Under the pieces are notes generated by a model, which was not told where the DNA came from, did no database searches, and saw only the letters and a program-made list of their open reading frames with translations. From Streptomyces deccanensis (lineage in GTDB: Bacteria > Actinomycetota > Actinomycetes > Streptomycetales > Streptomycetaceae): a DNA stretch of 64,000 nt. Numbering within the stretch: position 1 is the first letter of the stretch; every line of letters begins with the position of its first letter. Shown here piece by piece: positions 1 to 8,083 of this stretch. The stretch spans positions 4,960,001-5,024,000 of the forward strand of contig NZ_CP092431.1 in assembly GCF_022385335.1 (NCBI RefSeq), written 5' to 3'. Made by a program: the position numbers and the translations under genes.

Positions 1-75
1 CGCCCCGAGGTCGTCGAGGGCGTCCTCGCCGACGACTGCGCCCGCCTGCTCACCGACTTCTTCCGCACCCGCTGA
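1..75 (+). CDS. tadA: tRNA adenosine deaminase TadA, C-terminal end (partial)
   Basis: An open frame enters from the left edge and stops at a TGA after 24 codons, ending LLTDFFRTR. That tail resembles the C-terminal helix of TadA, which deaminates A34 to inosine in tRNA-Arg(ACG). In Streptomyces tadA lies just upstream of a tRNA-Ser gene and the sigF region, as here. The catalytic zinc site lies outside the window, so the name rests on the short tail plus the gene order. Confidence 0.65.
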   Translation, partial: RPEVVEGVLADDCARLLTDFFRTR

Positions 76-152
76 CCCCCGTCGGCACCGGCCTCCGCCC
101 CCGCCCGATACCGATTTCAAACCACGCCCCACCTTGCTGTAAGGTCTCCCTC

Positions 153-237
153 GGTAGCGTGTCCGAGCGGCCGAAGGAGCTCGCCTCGAAAGCGAGTGTG
201 GCGCAAGTCACCGAGGGTTCAAATCCCTCCGCTACCG
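153..237 (+). tRNA. tRNA-Ser(CGA)
   Basis: A class II tRNA. The 7-bp acceptor stem GGTAGCG/CGCTACC, the anticodon stem CTCGC/GCGAG with loop CTCGAAA (anticodon CGA), a long variable arm and the GGTTCAAATCC T-arm are all present. CCA is not encoded. A strong hairpin follows directly. Confidence 0.97.
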
Positions 238-242
238 CTGGA

Positions 243-272
243 GAAGGGTCCCGTCGTCAGACGGGACCCTTC
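243..272 (+). terminator. Rho-independent-type terminator of tRNA-Ser(CGA)
   Basis: A perfect 13-bp stem (243-255 with 260-272) and a 4-nt loop begin six bases after the tRNA. A short T-poor tail follows, which is common in Streptomyces. Confidence 0.85.
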
Positions 273-385
273 CTGCGTTTCCCGGCTCCGGCGCCTCTCC
301 TGCGAACGCATGATCGGGTTACACTCGCCGCCGACAAAGAGGGACCCATGGGGCCCACAGGGCACAAGAGGCGGGGGAGGCCGCG

Positions 386-562
386 GTGGCGGTGCAGGGG
401 AAGAAGATCGCGCTGTACGTGCTCGTGGTCTTCGTGCTCTACGTGATCATCACGGACCCGGCCAAGGCCGCCGACTACGTCCAGATAGGCTTCGAGGGCG
501 TCTCGAACGCCGCCCAGTCCATCGGCGACTTCTTCACCTGGATCGCCGACGGGGCCGAGTAG
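386..562 (+). CDS. small membrane-anchored protein of unknown function
   Basis: A 58-residue frame starts at GTG 386, five bases after a GGGGGAGG ribosome site; GTG 392 is the alternative. The N-terminus is KK followed by a hydrophobic segment (about residues 8-22, ALYVLVVFVLYVII). An amphipathic tail ending FTWIADGAE comes next. It looks like a single-pass membrane peptide with most of its length outside. It lies 34 bp before the Dabb gene and may be cotranscribed. No family name can be given. Confidence 0.65.
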   Translation: MAVQGKKIALYVLVVFVLYVIITDPAKAADYVQIGFEGVSNAAQSIGDFFTWIADGAE

Positions 563-596
563 CCCCCACACCTCGCCCGACCTTCCCGGAGCGCCC

Positions 597-890
597 ATGA
601 TCCGCCACCTGGTCCTGTTCAAGCTCAACGAGGGCGTCGAGCGCGACGACCCGCGGGTGGTGCGGGGCGTGGAAGCCTTCCGCGCGCTGAACGGCAAAAT
701 CGAGGAGATCCGCTTCTGGGAGCTGGGGTGGAACCGCAGCGACCGTCCCATCGCCTACGACTTCGCGATCAACTCCGCGTTCGACGACGTCGAGGCGCTG
801 CGGACGTACGTCGAGCACCCGGACCACCAGGCAGGCGTGGCGCTGTGGCACGAGTTCGCCACGTGGATCATCGCCGACTACGAGTTCTGA
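597..890 (+). CDS. Dabb (stress-responsive A/B barrel) family protein
   Basis: A 97-residue protein that fits the ferredoxin-like Dabb fold. It opens MIRHLVLFKL, has the central DFAINSAFDDVEALRTYVEHPDHQ block and closes near the conserved W/I strand. Family members form dimeric barrels. Some are stress-induced and some cyclise small molecules, but most in actinobacteria have no assigned reaction. The start is ATG 597 (GGAGCGCCC upstream). It ends just before a strong terminator, so it is the last gene of its unit, upstream of sigF. Confidence 0.88.
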   Translation: MIRHLVLFKLNEGVERDDPRVVRGVEAFRALNGKIEEIRFWELGWNRSDRPIAYDFAINSAFDDVEALRTYVEHPDHQAGVALWHEFATWIIADYEF

Positions 891-912
891 GCCGTACGCC
901 GCCTCCCTCTCC

Positions 913-942
913 GCCCCGCACTCGAACCGTGCGGGGCTTTTT
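913..942 (+). terminator. Rho-independent terminator after the Dabb gene
   Basis: The 9-bp stem GCCCCGCAC/GTGCGGGGC with a 7-nt loop is followed by five T residues. This is one of the most canonical terminators in the window. Confidence 0.92.
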
Positions 943-1053
943 GCACCCGATTGCCCTCCCCGCCGTCAACTCTCGCTCAACACGGCGCTATGCGGTGCTT
1001 GATCACAGTGCACATGTCTTGTGATGCTATGACCGCTTTTGACGGTTGAGTTG

Positions 1054-1941
1054 ATGGATGAAGAGGTGGCGTTGACCGTGTCGGCCAGTACTGCGCCTCC
1101 CCAGGAAGACGTCCCGGCTCCCGACCCCTCGTCGGCCCAGGTCACCGCCCAGGCCACGGCCCCCGCCCCGGAGAAACGTCGCGGCGCCGACACCCGGGCC
1201 CTCACCCAGGTGCTGTTCGGCGAGCTGAAGCATCTGGCACCGGGCACTCCGGAGCACAACCGCGTGCGCGGGGCGCTCATCGAGGCGAACCTCCCGCTCG
1301 TGCGCTACGCGGCCGCCCGTTTCCGCTCCCGCAACGAGCCCATGGAGGACGTCGTCCAGGTCGGCACCATCGGACTGATCAACGCCATCGACCGGTTCGA
1401 CCCGGACCGCGGCGTGCAGTTCCCGACCTTCGCCATGCCGACCGTCGTCGGGGAGATCAAGCGGTACTTCCGTGACAACGTCCGCACGGTCCACGTCCCG
1501 CGCCGGCTGCACGAGTTGTGGGTCCAGGTGAACAGCGCGACCGAGGACCTCACCACCGCCTTCGGCCGCACCCCCTCCACCGCCGAGATCGCCGAGCGGC
1601 TGCGCATCACCGAGGAGGAGGTCCTGTCCTGCATCGAGGCGGGCCGCTCGTACCACGCGACCTCCCTGGAGGCCGCCCAGGAGGGCGACGGACTGCCGGG
1701 GCTGCTCGACCGGCTCGGCTACGAGGACCCCGAACTCGACGGCGTCGAACACCGTGACCTCGTACGCCACCTCCTCGTCCAACTCCCCGAACGCGAACAG
1801 CGGATCCTGCTGCTCCGCTACTACAGCAACCTCACGCAGTCGCAGATCAGCGCGGAGCTGGGGGTCTCCCAGATGCATGTGTCGCGGCTGCTGGCCCGGA
1901 GCTTCGCGCGGCTGCGGTCGGCCAACCGGATCGAGGCGTAG
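1054..1941 (+). CDS. sigF: RNA polymerase sigma factor, SigB/SigF/SigG class (SigF-like)
   Basis: A 295-residue alternative sigma factor with a roughly 50-residue P/A-rich N-terminal extension. Region 2 follows ([21 protein letters not shown], then [19 protein letters not shown]), then region 3 and region 4 with the HTH ([21 protein letters not shown]). This is the sigma-70 group 3 type used for stress and sporulation. In S. coelicolor, sigF and sigN are neighbours and SigF acts late in spore maturation. The tandem order here and the tadA/tRNA-Ser neighbourhood support SigF, by position. ATG 1054 is chosen; in-frame GTG 1066 and TTG 1072 sit closer to the GAAGAGG ribosome-site-like stretch and cannot be excluded. 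No anti-sigma gene is adjacent. Confidence 0.85.
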   Translation: MDEEVALTVSASTAPPQEDVPAPDPSSAQVTAQATAPAPEKRRGADTRALTQVLFGELKHLAPGTPEHNRVRGALIEANLPLVRYAAARFRSRNEPMEDVVQVGTIGLINAIDRFDPDRGVQFPTFAMPTVVGEIKRYFRDNVRTVHVPRRLHELWVQVNSATEDLTTAFGRTPSTAEIAERLRITEEEVLSCIEAGRSYHATSLEAAQEGDGLPGLLDRLGYEDPELDGVEHRDLVRHLLVQLPEREQRILLLRYYSNLTQSQISAELGVSQMHVSRLLARSFARLRSANRIEA

Positions 1942-2373
1942 ACGCTCCGCCCGGAGCGCCGCCCCGATGCGGCACGGTGGGTGACCCTCGGTAACGGGAA
2001 ACCCCCGCGCAAGCGCGGATGGACCGTGGGGCACACGGGGCGCACGAAGGCAGGCGGGGCGCACAGAATCGGCCATCGGTACGCGTGCGCAGGCCATGGG
2101 GCGTGACCGAATGCGCTGTCGAGATGTCACCGGTGAGAGCGAATCACTCATTGGCGCTTCATTAGGTGCATCTCCTCTGAGATCCCATCAGAACAGCTGA
2201 TTCCAGGGTCTATTCACCCTCTCCATGTCGACATGTCACTACATCGCGTTGCCGACGTGTGACATTCTTCCCCCAGCGCGTTTGCCGTGGCCTCGCCGCC
2301 GGTATTCAGGTGGAGGCTGCGTTCCTTACGACGGAGCGTCCGCCGCGACCGTCCGCGACCCAAAGGGGGTGGC
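1942..2373 (+). promoter_or_regulatory. intergenic leader upstream of sigN-like gene
   Basis: About 430 bp without a gene. It contains the perfect palindrome ATGTCGACAT (2225-2234) and related GACATGTCAC and GACGTGTGACA words within about 30 bp. These are candidate regulator sites. The AAAGGGGGTGGC ribosome site for the next gene is at its right end. No defined promoter hexamers could be assigned with confidence. Confidence 0.4.
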
Positions 2374-3294
2374 ATGTCCGCAGACCAGGGCAGCTCGAAG
2401 GTGCTCACGCTCGACAAGAGCGAGACCGCGCCCGACGCTATCCAGGCCCCTCAGGACCTTCAGGCGCTTGAGGACCTTCCCGGTCCCCAGGCTCCGCCGG
2501 CGTCTGAGTTCCCGGCCTTGTCGGCCTCGGCGAACATCGACACCCGCACCCTGTCCCGCTCCCTGTTCCTGCGGCTCGCCGCGTTGGACGAGAACAGCCC
2601 CGAGCGCGCATACGTCCGGGACACCTTGATCGAGCTCAACCTCCCGCTGGTGCGTTACGCCGCCGCCCGTTTCCGGTCGCGCAACGAGCCGATGGAGGAC
2701 ATCGTCCAGGTCGGAACGATCGGCCTGATCAAGGCGATCGACCGCTTCGACTGCGAACGGGGCGTGGAGTTCCCGACGTTCGCGATGCCGACGGTCGTGG
2801 GCGAGATCAAGCGGTTCTTCCGCGACACGTCATGGTCGGTCCGGGTGCCGAGGCGGCTGCAGGAGCTGCGGCTGGCGCTCACCAAGGCCAGTGACGAGCT
2901 GTCGCAGAAGCTCGACCGTTCGCCGACGGTCACCGAACTCGCCGCGGTGCTGGGCGTGTCGGAGGAGGACGTGGTCGACGGTCTCGCCGTCGGCAACGCG
3001 TACACGGCGTCCTCGCTCGACTCCCCGGCCCCCGAGGACGACGGCGGCGAGGGCTCCCTCGCGGACCGCCTCGGCTACGAGGACACGGCGCTCGAGGGCG
3101 TGGAGTACCGGGAGTCGCTGAAGCCGCTGTTGGCGAAGCTGCCGCCGCGTGAGCGCCGGATCATCATGCTCCGCTTCTTCGCGAACATGACGCAGTCGCA
3201 GATCGGCGAGGAGGTCGGCATCTCCCAGATGCACGTCTCCCGCCTCCTCACCCGGACGCTGGCGCAGCTGCGGGAGGGCCTGATCTCCGACTGA
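2374..3294 (+). CDS. sigN: RNA polymerase sigma factor, SigB/SigF/SigG class (SigN-like)
   Basis: A 306-residue paralogue of the upstream sigma factor. Regions 2 to 4 are closely similar ([20 protein letters not shown]; region 4 [26 protein letters not shown]). Its N-terminal extension of about 60 residues is different. The start is ATG 2374, which follows an AAGGGGGTGG ribosome site; an upstream in-frame ATG at 2287 has no such site. In S. coelicolor SigN is expressed in the subapical stem of aerial hyphae and drives nepA. A NepA-like gene is present here at 49388-49693, which fits. The gene has its own terminator and a long leader, so it is probably transcribed independently of sigF. Confidence 0.86.
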   Translation: MSADQGSSKVLTLDKSETAPDAIQAPQDLQALEDLPGPQAPPASEFPALSASANIDTRTLSRSLFLRLAALDENSPERAYVRDTLIELNLPLVRYAAARFRSRNEPMEDIVQVGTIGLIKAIDRFDCERGVEFPTFAMPTVVGEIKRFFRDTSWSVRVPRRLQELRLALTKASDELSQKLDRSPTVTELAAVLGVSEEDVVDGLAVGNAYTASSLDSPAPEDDGGEGSLADRLGYEDTALEGVEYRESLKPLLAKLPPRERRIIMLRFFANMTQSQIGEEVGISQMHVSRLLTRTLAQLREGLISD

Positions 3295-3319
3295 GGCCAT
3301 CGGCCTCGCGTTGACACGT

Positions 3320-3360
3320 ACCACCGCCGGGTTGCCGATTTCGGGCAGCCCGGCGGTGGT
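3320..3360 (+). terminator. terminator after sigN
   Basis: The 11-bp stem CCACCGCCGGG/CCCGGCGGTGG (3321-3331 with 3349-3359) extends inward through further pairs. It starts 26 bp after the stop codon. Confidence 0.85.
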
Positions 3361-3414
3361 TGTGGGTCATTCCAGGTGGGGGTGCGTGCGGGTGCGTCGT
3401 CGGCCGGCGGCCCG

Positions 3415-3446
3415 GTGGGGCTTCTCGCGCAGTTCCCCGCGCCCCT
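3415..3446. repeat. left arm of a 32-bp inverted repeat split by the IS element
   Basis: This 32-bp segment is the exact reverse complement of 4428-4459. It contains the GCGCGGGGAACTGCGCGA word (as reverse complement) that recurs at 10549-10566. A further hairpin (CTGAAAAGC/GCTTTTCAG enclosing GGGGC/GCCCC, 3445-3478) and two direct copies of TTTCAGGCCCGCAGGGCC lie between this arm and the IS. Confidence 0.85.
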
Positions 3447-3524
3447 GAAAAGCAGGGGCTGCGCCCCGTGCTTTTCAGGCCCGCAGGGCCGTGGTCTTTC
3501 AGGCCCGCAGGGCCTGGTCTTTTA

Positions 3525-4425
3525 GGAGTGCTTTCAGAAAGCCGGGTGCTTGCGGGCGAGGGTCATGCAGTGGGCGAGCTGAAGGAAGGCGTCGTGCATG
3601 TCGTCTCTGGTTTCCCAGCGGGTCCGTAGGCGGCGGGGTCCGTGGAGCCAGGCGATGGCGGACTCGGCGACCCACCGGACTTTGCCAAGGCCCGAGCCGT
3701 GTGGCCGGCCGCGCCGGGCGATCTTCGGTGTGATGCCGCGCTCGCGCAGACGGCGGCGGTAGATGTCGTAGTCATAGCCGCGGTCGGCATACAAGACGCG
3801 GGGCTTGCGCCGGGGCCGGCCCCGCTTGCCCCGTACCGGCCCGAGGCTGTCGACCAGCGGCAGAAGCTGGGTGACATCGTGACGGTGACCACCGGTCAGC
3901 GACACCCGCAGCGGAGTGCCGCGGGCATCGGTCAGCACGTGATGCTTCGAGCCCGGCCGTGCGCGGTCAACCGGGCTCGGACCGACTTTTGGGCTGCTTC
4001 GCCCCCGCTTGGCCTGCACATGCGAGGCATCGACAGTGGCGCGGGAGAAGTCCAGACGGTCCGCCGCCCGTAACCGGTCCAGCAGCACCCGCTGGAGCTC
4101 CTCCCACACCCCGGCCTCCTGCCACTCGGCCAGCCGACGCCAGCAGGTGGGACCCGAACCGAACCCCAGCTCCTGCGGCAGAAACTCCCACTGGACACCT
4201 GTGTAGAGGACGAAGAGCACACCTTGCAGCGTCCTGCGGTCATCGATCCGCTTGCGCCCCGGATACCGGAAGCGCCGCTCATGCTTCGGCAACAGCGGCT
4301 CGATCACCGCCCACAACTCGTCACTGACCTCCCACGGCTTCCGCCGCGCCATGGTCACACCCCACAAAAGACGGGATCACATACCTCTCCACCGTGCCAC
4401 AACACGATCTTTCTGCAAGGACCCC
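3525..4425 (-). mobile_element. IS5-family insertion sequence (IS427-like)
   Basis: About 901 bp with imperfect terminal inverted repeats. The left end GGAGTGCTTTCAGAAAG matches the inverted right end GGGGTCCTTGCAGAAAG at 14 of 17 positions. The ends are flanked by TTA on both sides (3522-3524 and 4426-4428). A short TA-type target duplication is expected for the IS427 group of IS5. One intact transposase gene fills the element. It has inserted within a palindromic intergenic repeat, so it disrupts no gene. Confidence 0.85.
3534..4352 (-). CDS. IS5-family transposase
   Basis: A 272-residue DDE transposase. The N-terminal part (WEVSDELWAVIEPLLP) is the DUF4096-type DNA-binding region. The catalytic acidic residues are visible in VDASHVQAKRG, LYADRGYDYD and the final Glu of ESAIAWLHGPRRLR. 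The DDE domain is in one frame with the N-terminal part, so no programmed frameshift is needed, unlike many IS427-group elements. The start is ATG 4352; TTG 4367 is an in-frame alternative. The reading frame is complete, so the element may still be active. Confidence 0.93.
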   Translation of the reverse strand: MARRKPWEVSDELWAVIEPLLPKHERRFRYPGRKRIDDRRTLQGVLFVLYTGVQWEFLPQELGFGSGPTCWRRLAEWQEAGVWEELQRVLLDRLRAADRLDFSRATVDASHVQAKRGRSSPKVGPSPVDRARPGSKHHVLTDARGTPLRVSLTGGHRHDVTQLLPLVDSLGPVRGKRGRPRRKPRVLYADRGYDYDIYRRRLRERGITPKIARRGRPHGSGLGKVRWVAESAIAWLHGPRRLRTRWETRDDMHDAFLQLAHCMTLARKHPAF

Positions 4426-4427
4426 TT

Positions 4428-4459
4428 AGGGGCGCGGGGAACTGCGCGAGAAGCCCCAC
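4428..4459. repeat. right arm of the 32-bp inverted repeat flanking the IS
   Basis: Perfect reverse complement of 3415-3446. It reads AGGGGCGCGGGGAACTGCGC and onward, followed by GCACCCGCAGCCGCC. This belongs to the common Streptomyces intergenic repeat family also seen near 8966 and 10548. Confidence 0.85.
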
Positions 4460-4528
4460 GCACCCGCAGCCGCCCATCCGCAGGACCCGGCAGTCGGGCA
4501 GGCGCCGCTCAAAAGCAACCCCCCGCGA

Positions 4529-4729
4529 TCACGCCAGCGCGAGCCACACCACCGCGGCCACGACCGCCACCGCCGCGATCACGCCGACGATCACACCGAC
4601 CCGCGGCCCGGAGGACCCCGTCGCGGCGGCCTGTCGGGCCCCCGCCGGCGTCTCGTCGACGAAGGCGCGGAACATCTGCGTGCTGCCCGCGGGGTCGTAA
4701 TTGCCCTGGGGGTTCTGGTTGTCGGCCAT
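4529..4729 (-). CDS. small C-tail-anchored membrane protein, unknown function
   Basis: A 66-residue protein. The N-terminal 40 residues are polar (ADNQNPQGNYDPAGSTQMFRAF), then comes one strongly hydrophobic helix (about residues 43-66, VGVIVGVIAAVAVVAAVVWL) reaching the C-terminus. It is probably a tail-anchored or single-pass protein with its N-terminus in the cytoplasm. The start is ATG 4729 after TAAGGT. It is divergent from the marR gene and shares its intergenic region. The function is unknown. Confidence 0.75.
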   Translation of the reverse strand: MADNQNPQGNYDPAGSTQMFRAFVDETPAGARQAAATGSSGPRVGVIVGVIAAVAVVAAVVWLALA

Positions 4730-4841
4730 GGCCCGAGACCTTAGCGAATCCGGCAGGACGCGCCCAAGCGGGGTGGTCGGCCCCAGACAGTCCGAACGTT
4801 CTCCTTTGCCAAGACTTGGGCCGCACCCACCCCCATTTCAT

Positions 4842-4880
4842 TTGCCTGTAGCAACCATCCAGATCTATGGTTGCCCTAAG
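4842..4880. promoter_or_regulatory. palindromic operator upstream of the marR gene
   Basis: The arms GCAACCAT (4851-4858) and ATGGTTGC (4867-4874) form a perfect inverted repeat around CCAGATCT. Weaker symmetry extends outward to TTGCCTGTA and CCTAAGCAA. The site begins 52 bp before the MarR start codon and overlaps a possible TTGCCT/TATGGT promoter, as expected for MarR autorepression. Confidence 0.75.
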
Positions 4881-4902
4881 CAACAACCACGGGAGGGACT
4901 CC

Positions 4903-5373
4903 ATGGCCGGGCAAGCGCACTACGAGGAGCTGGCCCGTCAGCTCAGTGCCATCGGGGCCGTCAACCGGGAGATCGCGCGGATGCTCCCGTACGAGTGCCC
5001 CGGCGGATCGGCGGGAGTCCTGACGCTGCTCGGCCGCCACGGCGAGATGCGGATGAGCAAGCTCGCCGAGCTGCTCTCCGTCGACATGTCGGTGACCAGC
5101 CGACACGTCGCGCACGTCGCCGAGCGGGGCTGGATCGAACGCCTCCCCGACCCGGCGGACAAACGCTCACGCATCCTGCGCCTGACCCCCGAGGGCCGGG
5201 CCGTGGTCACCGAGCTGTACCGGCGCACCAGCCGGCTGATGGCCGCCCGGCTGAGCGACTGGTCCGACGACGAGGTCGGACAACTGGCCCGGCTCCTGGG
5301 CCGATTGCGGGAAAGCTTCGACACCCCCGCGCCGCCCCGGACGCCCACGCCGCCGACCCGTACGTCCGTGTAG
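4903..5373 (+). CDS. MarR-family transcriptional regulator
   Basis: A 156-residue winged-helix regulator. The core is SAGVLTLLGRHGEMRMSKLAELL, then the recognition helix SVDMSVTSRHVAHVAERGWIERL and the wing PDPADKRSRILRLTPEG. The C-terminal helices (about residues 105-140) serve dimerisation. The start ATG 4903 follows GGGAGGGACTCC; ATG 4867 lies within the operator and is unlikely. The DHA2 pump begins 75 bp downstream on the same strand. The arrangement is the usual one of a MarR repressor controlling itself and a drug-efflux gene, released by a small ligand. The ligand cannot be told from sequence. Confidence 0.92.
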   Translation: MAGQAHYEELARQLSAIGAVNREIARMLPYECPGGSAGVLTLLGRHGEMRMSKLAELLSVDMSVTSRHVAHVAERGWIERLPDPADKRSRILRLTPEGRAVVTELYRRTSRLMAARLSDWSDDEVGQLARLLGRLRESFDTPAPPRTPTPPTRTSV

Positions 5374-5448
5374 CGGCCGCCAGGGGCCACCGGCGGCCCA
5401 CCACCACAACCCGTACACCCGCAAAGACCCGTAGGAAAAGGAAGCCCC

Positions 5449-7998
5449 ATGGCAACGACCACACCAGCCGGTGTGCGGGCTCACGCCAAGCACGGTGGAG
5501 GACCCGCCAAGGGTGCCCCCCACAGCGGTGGCGACCACGCCCCGATGACGCACCGGCAGATCATGGAAGCGCTGACCGGCCTGCTGCTCGGCATGTTCGT
5601 GGCGATCCTGTCGTCGACGATCGTGTCGAACGCGCTGCCGGACATCATCAAGGACCTGGGCGGCGGGCAGAGCGCGTACACCTGGGTGGTGACCGCGTCG
5701 CTGCTGGCGATGACCGCGTCCACCCCGCTGTGGGGCAAGCTCGCCGACCTGTTCTCCAAGAAGCTGCTGATCCAGCTGGCGCTGGTCATCTTCGTGCTCG
5801 GGTCGGCCGCCGCCGGACTCTCGCAGAACGCCGGAATGCTGATCGGGTTCCGCGCGGTCCAGGGCGTCGGCATGGGCGGGCTCTCCGCGCTGGCCCAGAT
5901 CTGCCTCGCGGCGATGATCTCCCCGCGCGAACGCGGCCGGTACAACGGCTACCTCGGCGCCACCTTCGCCACCGCCATGGTCGGCGGCCCGCTGGTCGGC
6001 GGTGTCATCACCGACACCAGCTGGCTGGGCTGGCGCTGGTGCTTCTACGTCGGCGTGCCCTTCGCGATCATCGCCCTGGTCGTGCTCCAGCGGACGCTGC
6101 ACCTGCCGGTCGTCAAGCGCAAGGTCAAGGTCGACTGGGCCGGCGCGTTCCTCATCACCGCCGCCGTCTGCCTGCTGCTGGTCTGGGTGACCTTCGCCGG
6201 TGACAAGTACGACTGGGTGTCGTGGCAGACGTACGCGATGGTCGGCGGCACGGTCGCGCTGCTCGCGGTGTTCCTGCTGGTCGAGTCCAAGGCGAGCGAG
6301 CCGATCATGCCGCTGCGGCTGTTCCGCAACCGGACGATCGCCCTGGCCTCGCTGGCCTCCCTCTTCGTCGGTGTCGCGATGTTCGCGGGCACCATCTTCT
6401 TCAGCCAGTACTTCCAGCTGGCGCGCGACAAGTCGCCGACCATGTCCGGCGTCATGACGATCCCGATGATCGCCGGTCTGTTCGTCTCGTCGACCGTCTC
6501 CGGGCAGGTCATCACCCGCACCGGCCGCTGGAAGGCCTGGCTGCTCGCCGGTGGGGTGCTGGTCACCTCGGGCCTCGGACTGCTGGGCACCCTGCGGTAC
6601 GACACCCCGTACTGGCACGTGGCGATCTTCATGGCGCTGCTCGGGCTCGGCGTCGGCATGATGATGCAGAACCTGGTGCTGTGCACGCAGAACCAGGTCG
6701 CCCCCGGCGACCTCGGCGCCGCCAGCTCGGTCGTCACCTTCTTCCGCTCCCTCGGCGGCGCGATCGGCGTCTCGGCCCTGGGCGCGGTGCTGAGCCACCG
6801 GATCACCCACTACGCCGAGGACGGCCTCGCCAAGCTCGGTGTGTCCGGTTCCTCCATGGGCCACGGGGAGATCCCGGACCTGGACGCGCTGCCCGCACCG
6901 GTCCGCACGGTCATCGAGAGCTCCTACGGCCACGGCATCGGAGACGTCTTCCTCTACGCCGCGCCCTTCGCCGTCCTCGCGCTCGTCTTCTCCTTCTTCA
7001 TCAAGGAGGTCCCGCTGCGGACCACCGGGGCACTCGCCCAGGCCGCGGAGACCAAGGCCGCGAAGGCCGATGCCACGAAGTCCGAAGCCACGGAGTCAGT
7101 GGCCAAGGAGCCCGAAGCCACGGACACCGACGTGGAGGCGGAGGCGCCGGCCGCGTCGCACGCTCCGGTCGCGGCATCAGGGGCTCCGGTCGCGGCATCG
7201 GGGGCCGCAACTCCCGGCGAGGTCCGGGCTCCCGGCGGCGGCATTCCCGTACGGGGTCAGGTGCGCGGTGCCGAGGGCGCGCCCGTGCCGCGGGCCGCCG
7301 TCACCCTGATCTCGCTCGGCGGGCGGCAGCTCGGCCGTTCGGTCGCGGGCGCCGACGGGGCCTACGCGGTGGACGCGCCCGCCGCCGGGTCGTACGTCCT
7401 GATCGCGGCCGCCGACGGGTTCCAGCCGCAGGCCTCCACGGTCGTCGTGCACGACGAGCCGGTCGCGTACGACGTCCTGCTCAGCGGGACGAGCGGGCTG
7501 AGCGGTGTGGTGCGGACCGCCGGGGCCGGGCAGGGCGTCAAGGACGCCATGGTCGTGGTGACCGATGTGCGCGGCGATGTGCTGGCCAGCGGAGTCACCG
7601 GTGAGCAGGGCGAGTTCGGCTTCGGGGAGCTGGTGCCGGGCGCGGTGACCGTCGCGGTGAACGCCGCCGGGTTCCGCCCCCGCGCGCTACCCGTCGAGGT
7701 CGGCGGCACCGGGGTCACCCGGATCGAGATCGACCTGGAGGCCGGGGCCCGGCTCCAGGGAGTCGTACGGGCGCCGGGCGGGGCGCTGGCCGACGCCCGC
7801 GTGACCCTCGTCGACGCGGCGGGCAACGTGGTCGGCACGGCCACCACCGGCGCGGACGGGGCGTACGCCTTCGCCGACCTGGACGCCGGCGAGTACACGG
7901 TCATCGCGACCGGCTACCCGCCCGTGGCCACGGCCCTGACGGTCAGCGGCCCCGGAGTCGACGGCCACGACATCGAACTCGCGCACCCCGGCGAGTAG
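5449..7998 (+). CDS. DHA2-family (EmrB/QacA) MFS efflux pump fused to carboxypeptidase-regulatory-like domains
   Basis: An 849-residue protein; usual DHA2 pumps are about 500. Residues about 40-530 form the 14-helix transporter. The family's motif C region and loop motif GKLADLFSKK are recognisable. The linker of about 60 residues is rich in A, E, K and T. Three consecutive domains of about 80 residues then repeat the pattern G-V-x-G-x(3)-A-V-L with DGAYAVDAPAAGSYVL, EQGEFGFGELVPGAVTV and DGAYAFADLDAGEYTV. These are CarboxypepD_reg-like beta-sandwiches. It probably exports a toxic compound. The tail may sit at either membrane face, and its role is unknown. It is controlled by the upstream MarR and coupled to the YceI gene, which carries the same domain type. 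Confidence 0.93.
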   Translation: MATTTPAGVRAHAKHGGGPAKGAPHSGGDHAPMTHRQIMEALTGLLLGMFVAILSSTIVSNALPDIIKDLGGGQSAYTWVVTASLLAMTASTPLWGKLADLFSKKLLIQLALVIFVLGSAAAGLSQNAGMLIGFRAVQGVGMGGLSALAQICLAAMISPRERGRYNGYLGATFATAMVGGPLVGGVITDTSWLGWRWCFYVGVPFAIIALVVLQRTLHLPVVKRKVKVDWAGAFLITAAVCLLLVWVTFAGDKYDWVSWQTYAMVGGTVALLAVFLLVESKASEPIMPLRLFRNRTIALASLASLFVGVAMFAGTIFFSQYFQLARDKSPTMSGVMTIPMIAGLFVSSTVSGQVITRTGRWKAWLLAGGVLVTSGLGLLGTLRYDTPYWHVAIFMALLGLGVGMMMQNLVLCTQNQVAPGDLGAASSVVTFFRSLGGAIGVSALGAVLSHRITHYAEDGLAKLGVSGSSMGHGEIPDLDALPAPVRTVIESSYGHGIGDVFLYAAPFAVLALVFSFFIKEVPLRTTGALAQAAETKAAKADATKSEATESVAKEPEATDTDVEAEAPAASHAPVAASGAPVAASGAATPGEVRAPGGGIPVRGQVRGAEGAPVPRAAVTLISLGGRQLGRSVAGADGAYAVDAPAAGSYVLIAAADGFQPQASTVVVHDEPVAYDVLLSGTSGLSGVVRTAGAGQGVKDAMVVVTDVRGDVLASGVTGEQGEFGFGELVPGAVTVAVNAAGFRPRALPVEVGGTGVTRIEIDLEAGARLQGVVRAPGGALADARVTLVDAAGNVVGTATTGADGAYAFADLDAGEYTVIATGYPPVATALTVSGPGVDGHDIELAHPGE

Positions 7999-8022
7999 TT
8001 CGCGCGGACGACTGGTTGAACC

Positions 8023-8060
8023 ACCGGCCGGTGGAGCCTCCCCCCGCTCCACCGGCCGGT
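8023..8060 (+). terminator. strong hairpin between the efflux pump and the YceI gene
   Basis: A perfect 15-bp stem (8023-8037 with 8046-8060, arms ACCGGCCGGTGGAGC/GCTCCACCGGCCGGT) with an 8-nt C-rich loop. There is no T tract. It may attenuate rather than end transcription, since the YceI ribosome site follows at 8068. Confidence 0.7.
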
Positions 8061-8083
8061 CGCACGCTGAGGAGTTGACGGAG

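Noticed and set aside
4509..4904. 131-codon minus-strand frame overlapping the small membrane protein
   Set aside because: It overlaps the better-supported 66-residue gene and the marR operator, and has no ribosome site.
5167..6933. 588-codon minus-strand frame opposite the DHA2 pump
   Set aside because: Composition is typical of an antisense high-GC frame. The plus-strand transporter is clear.
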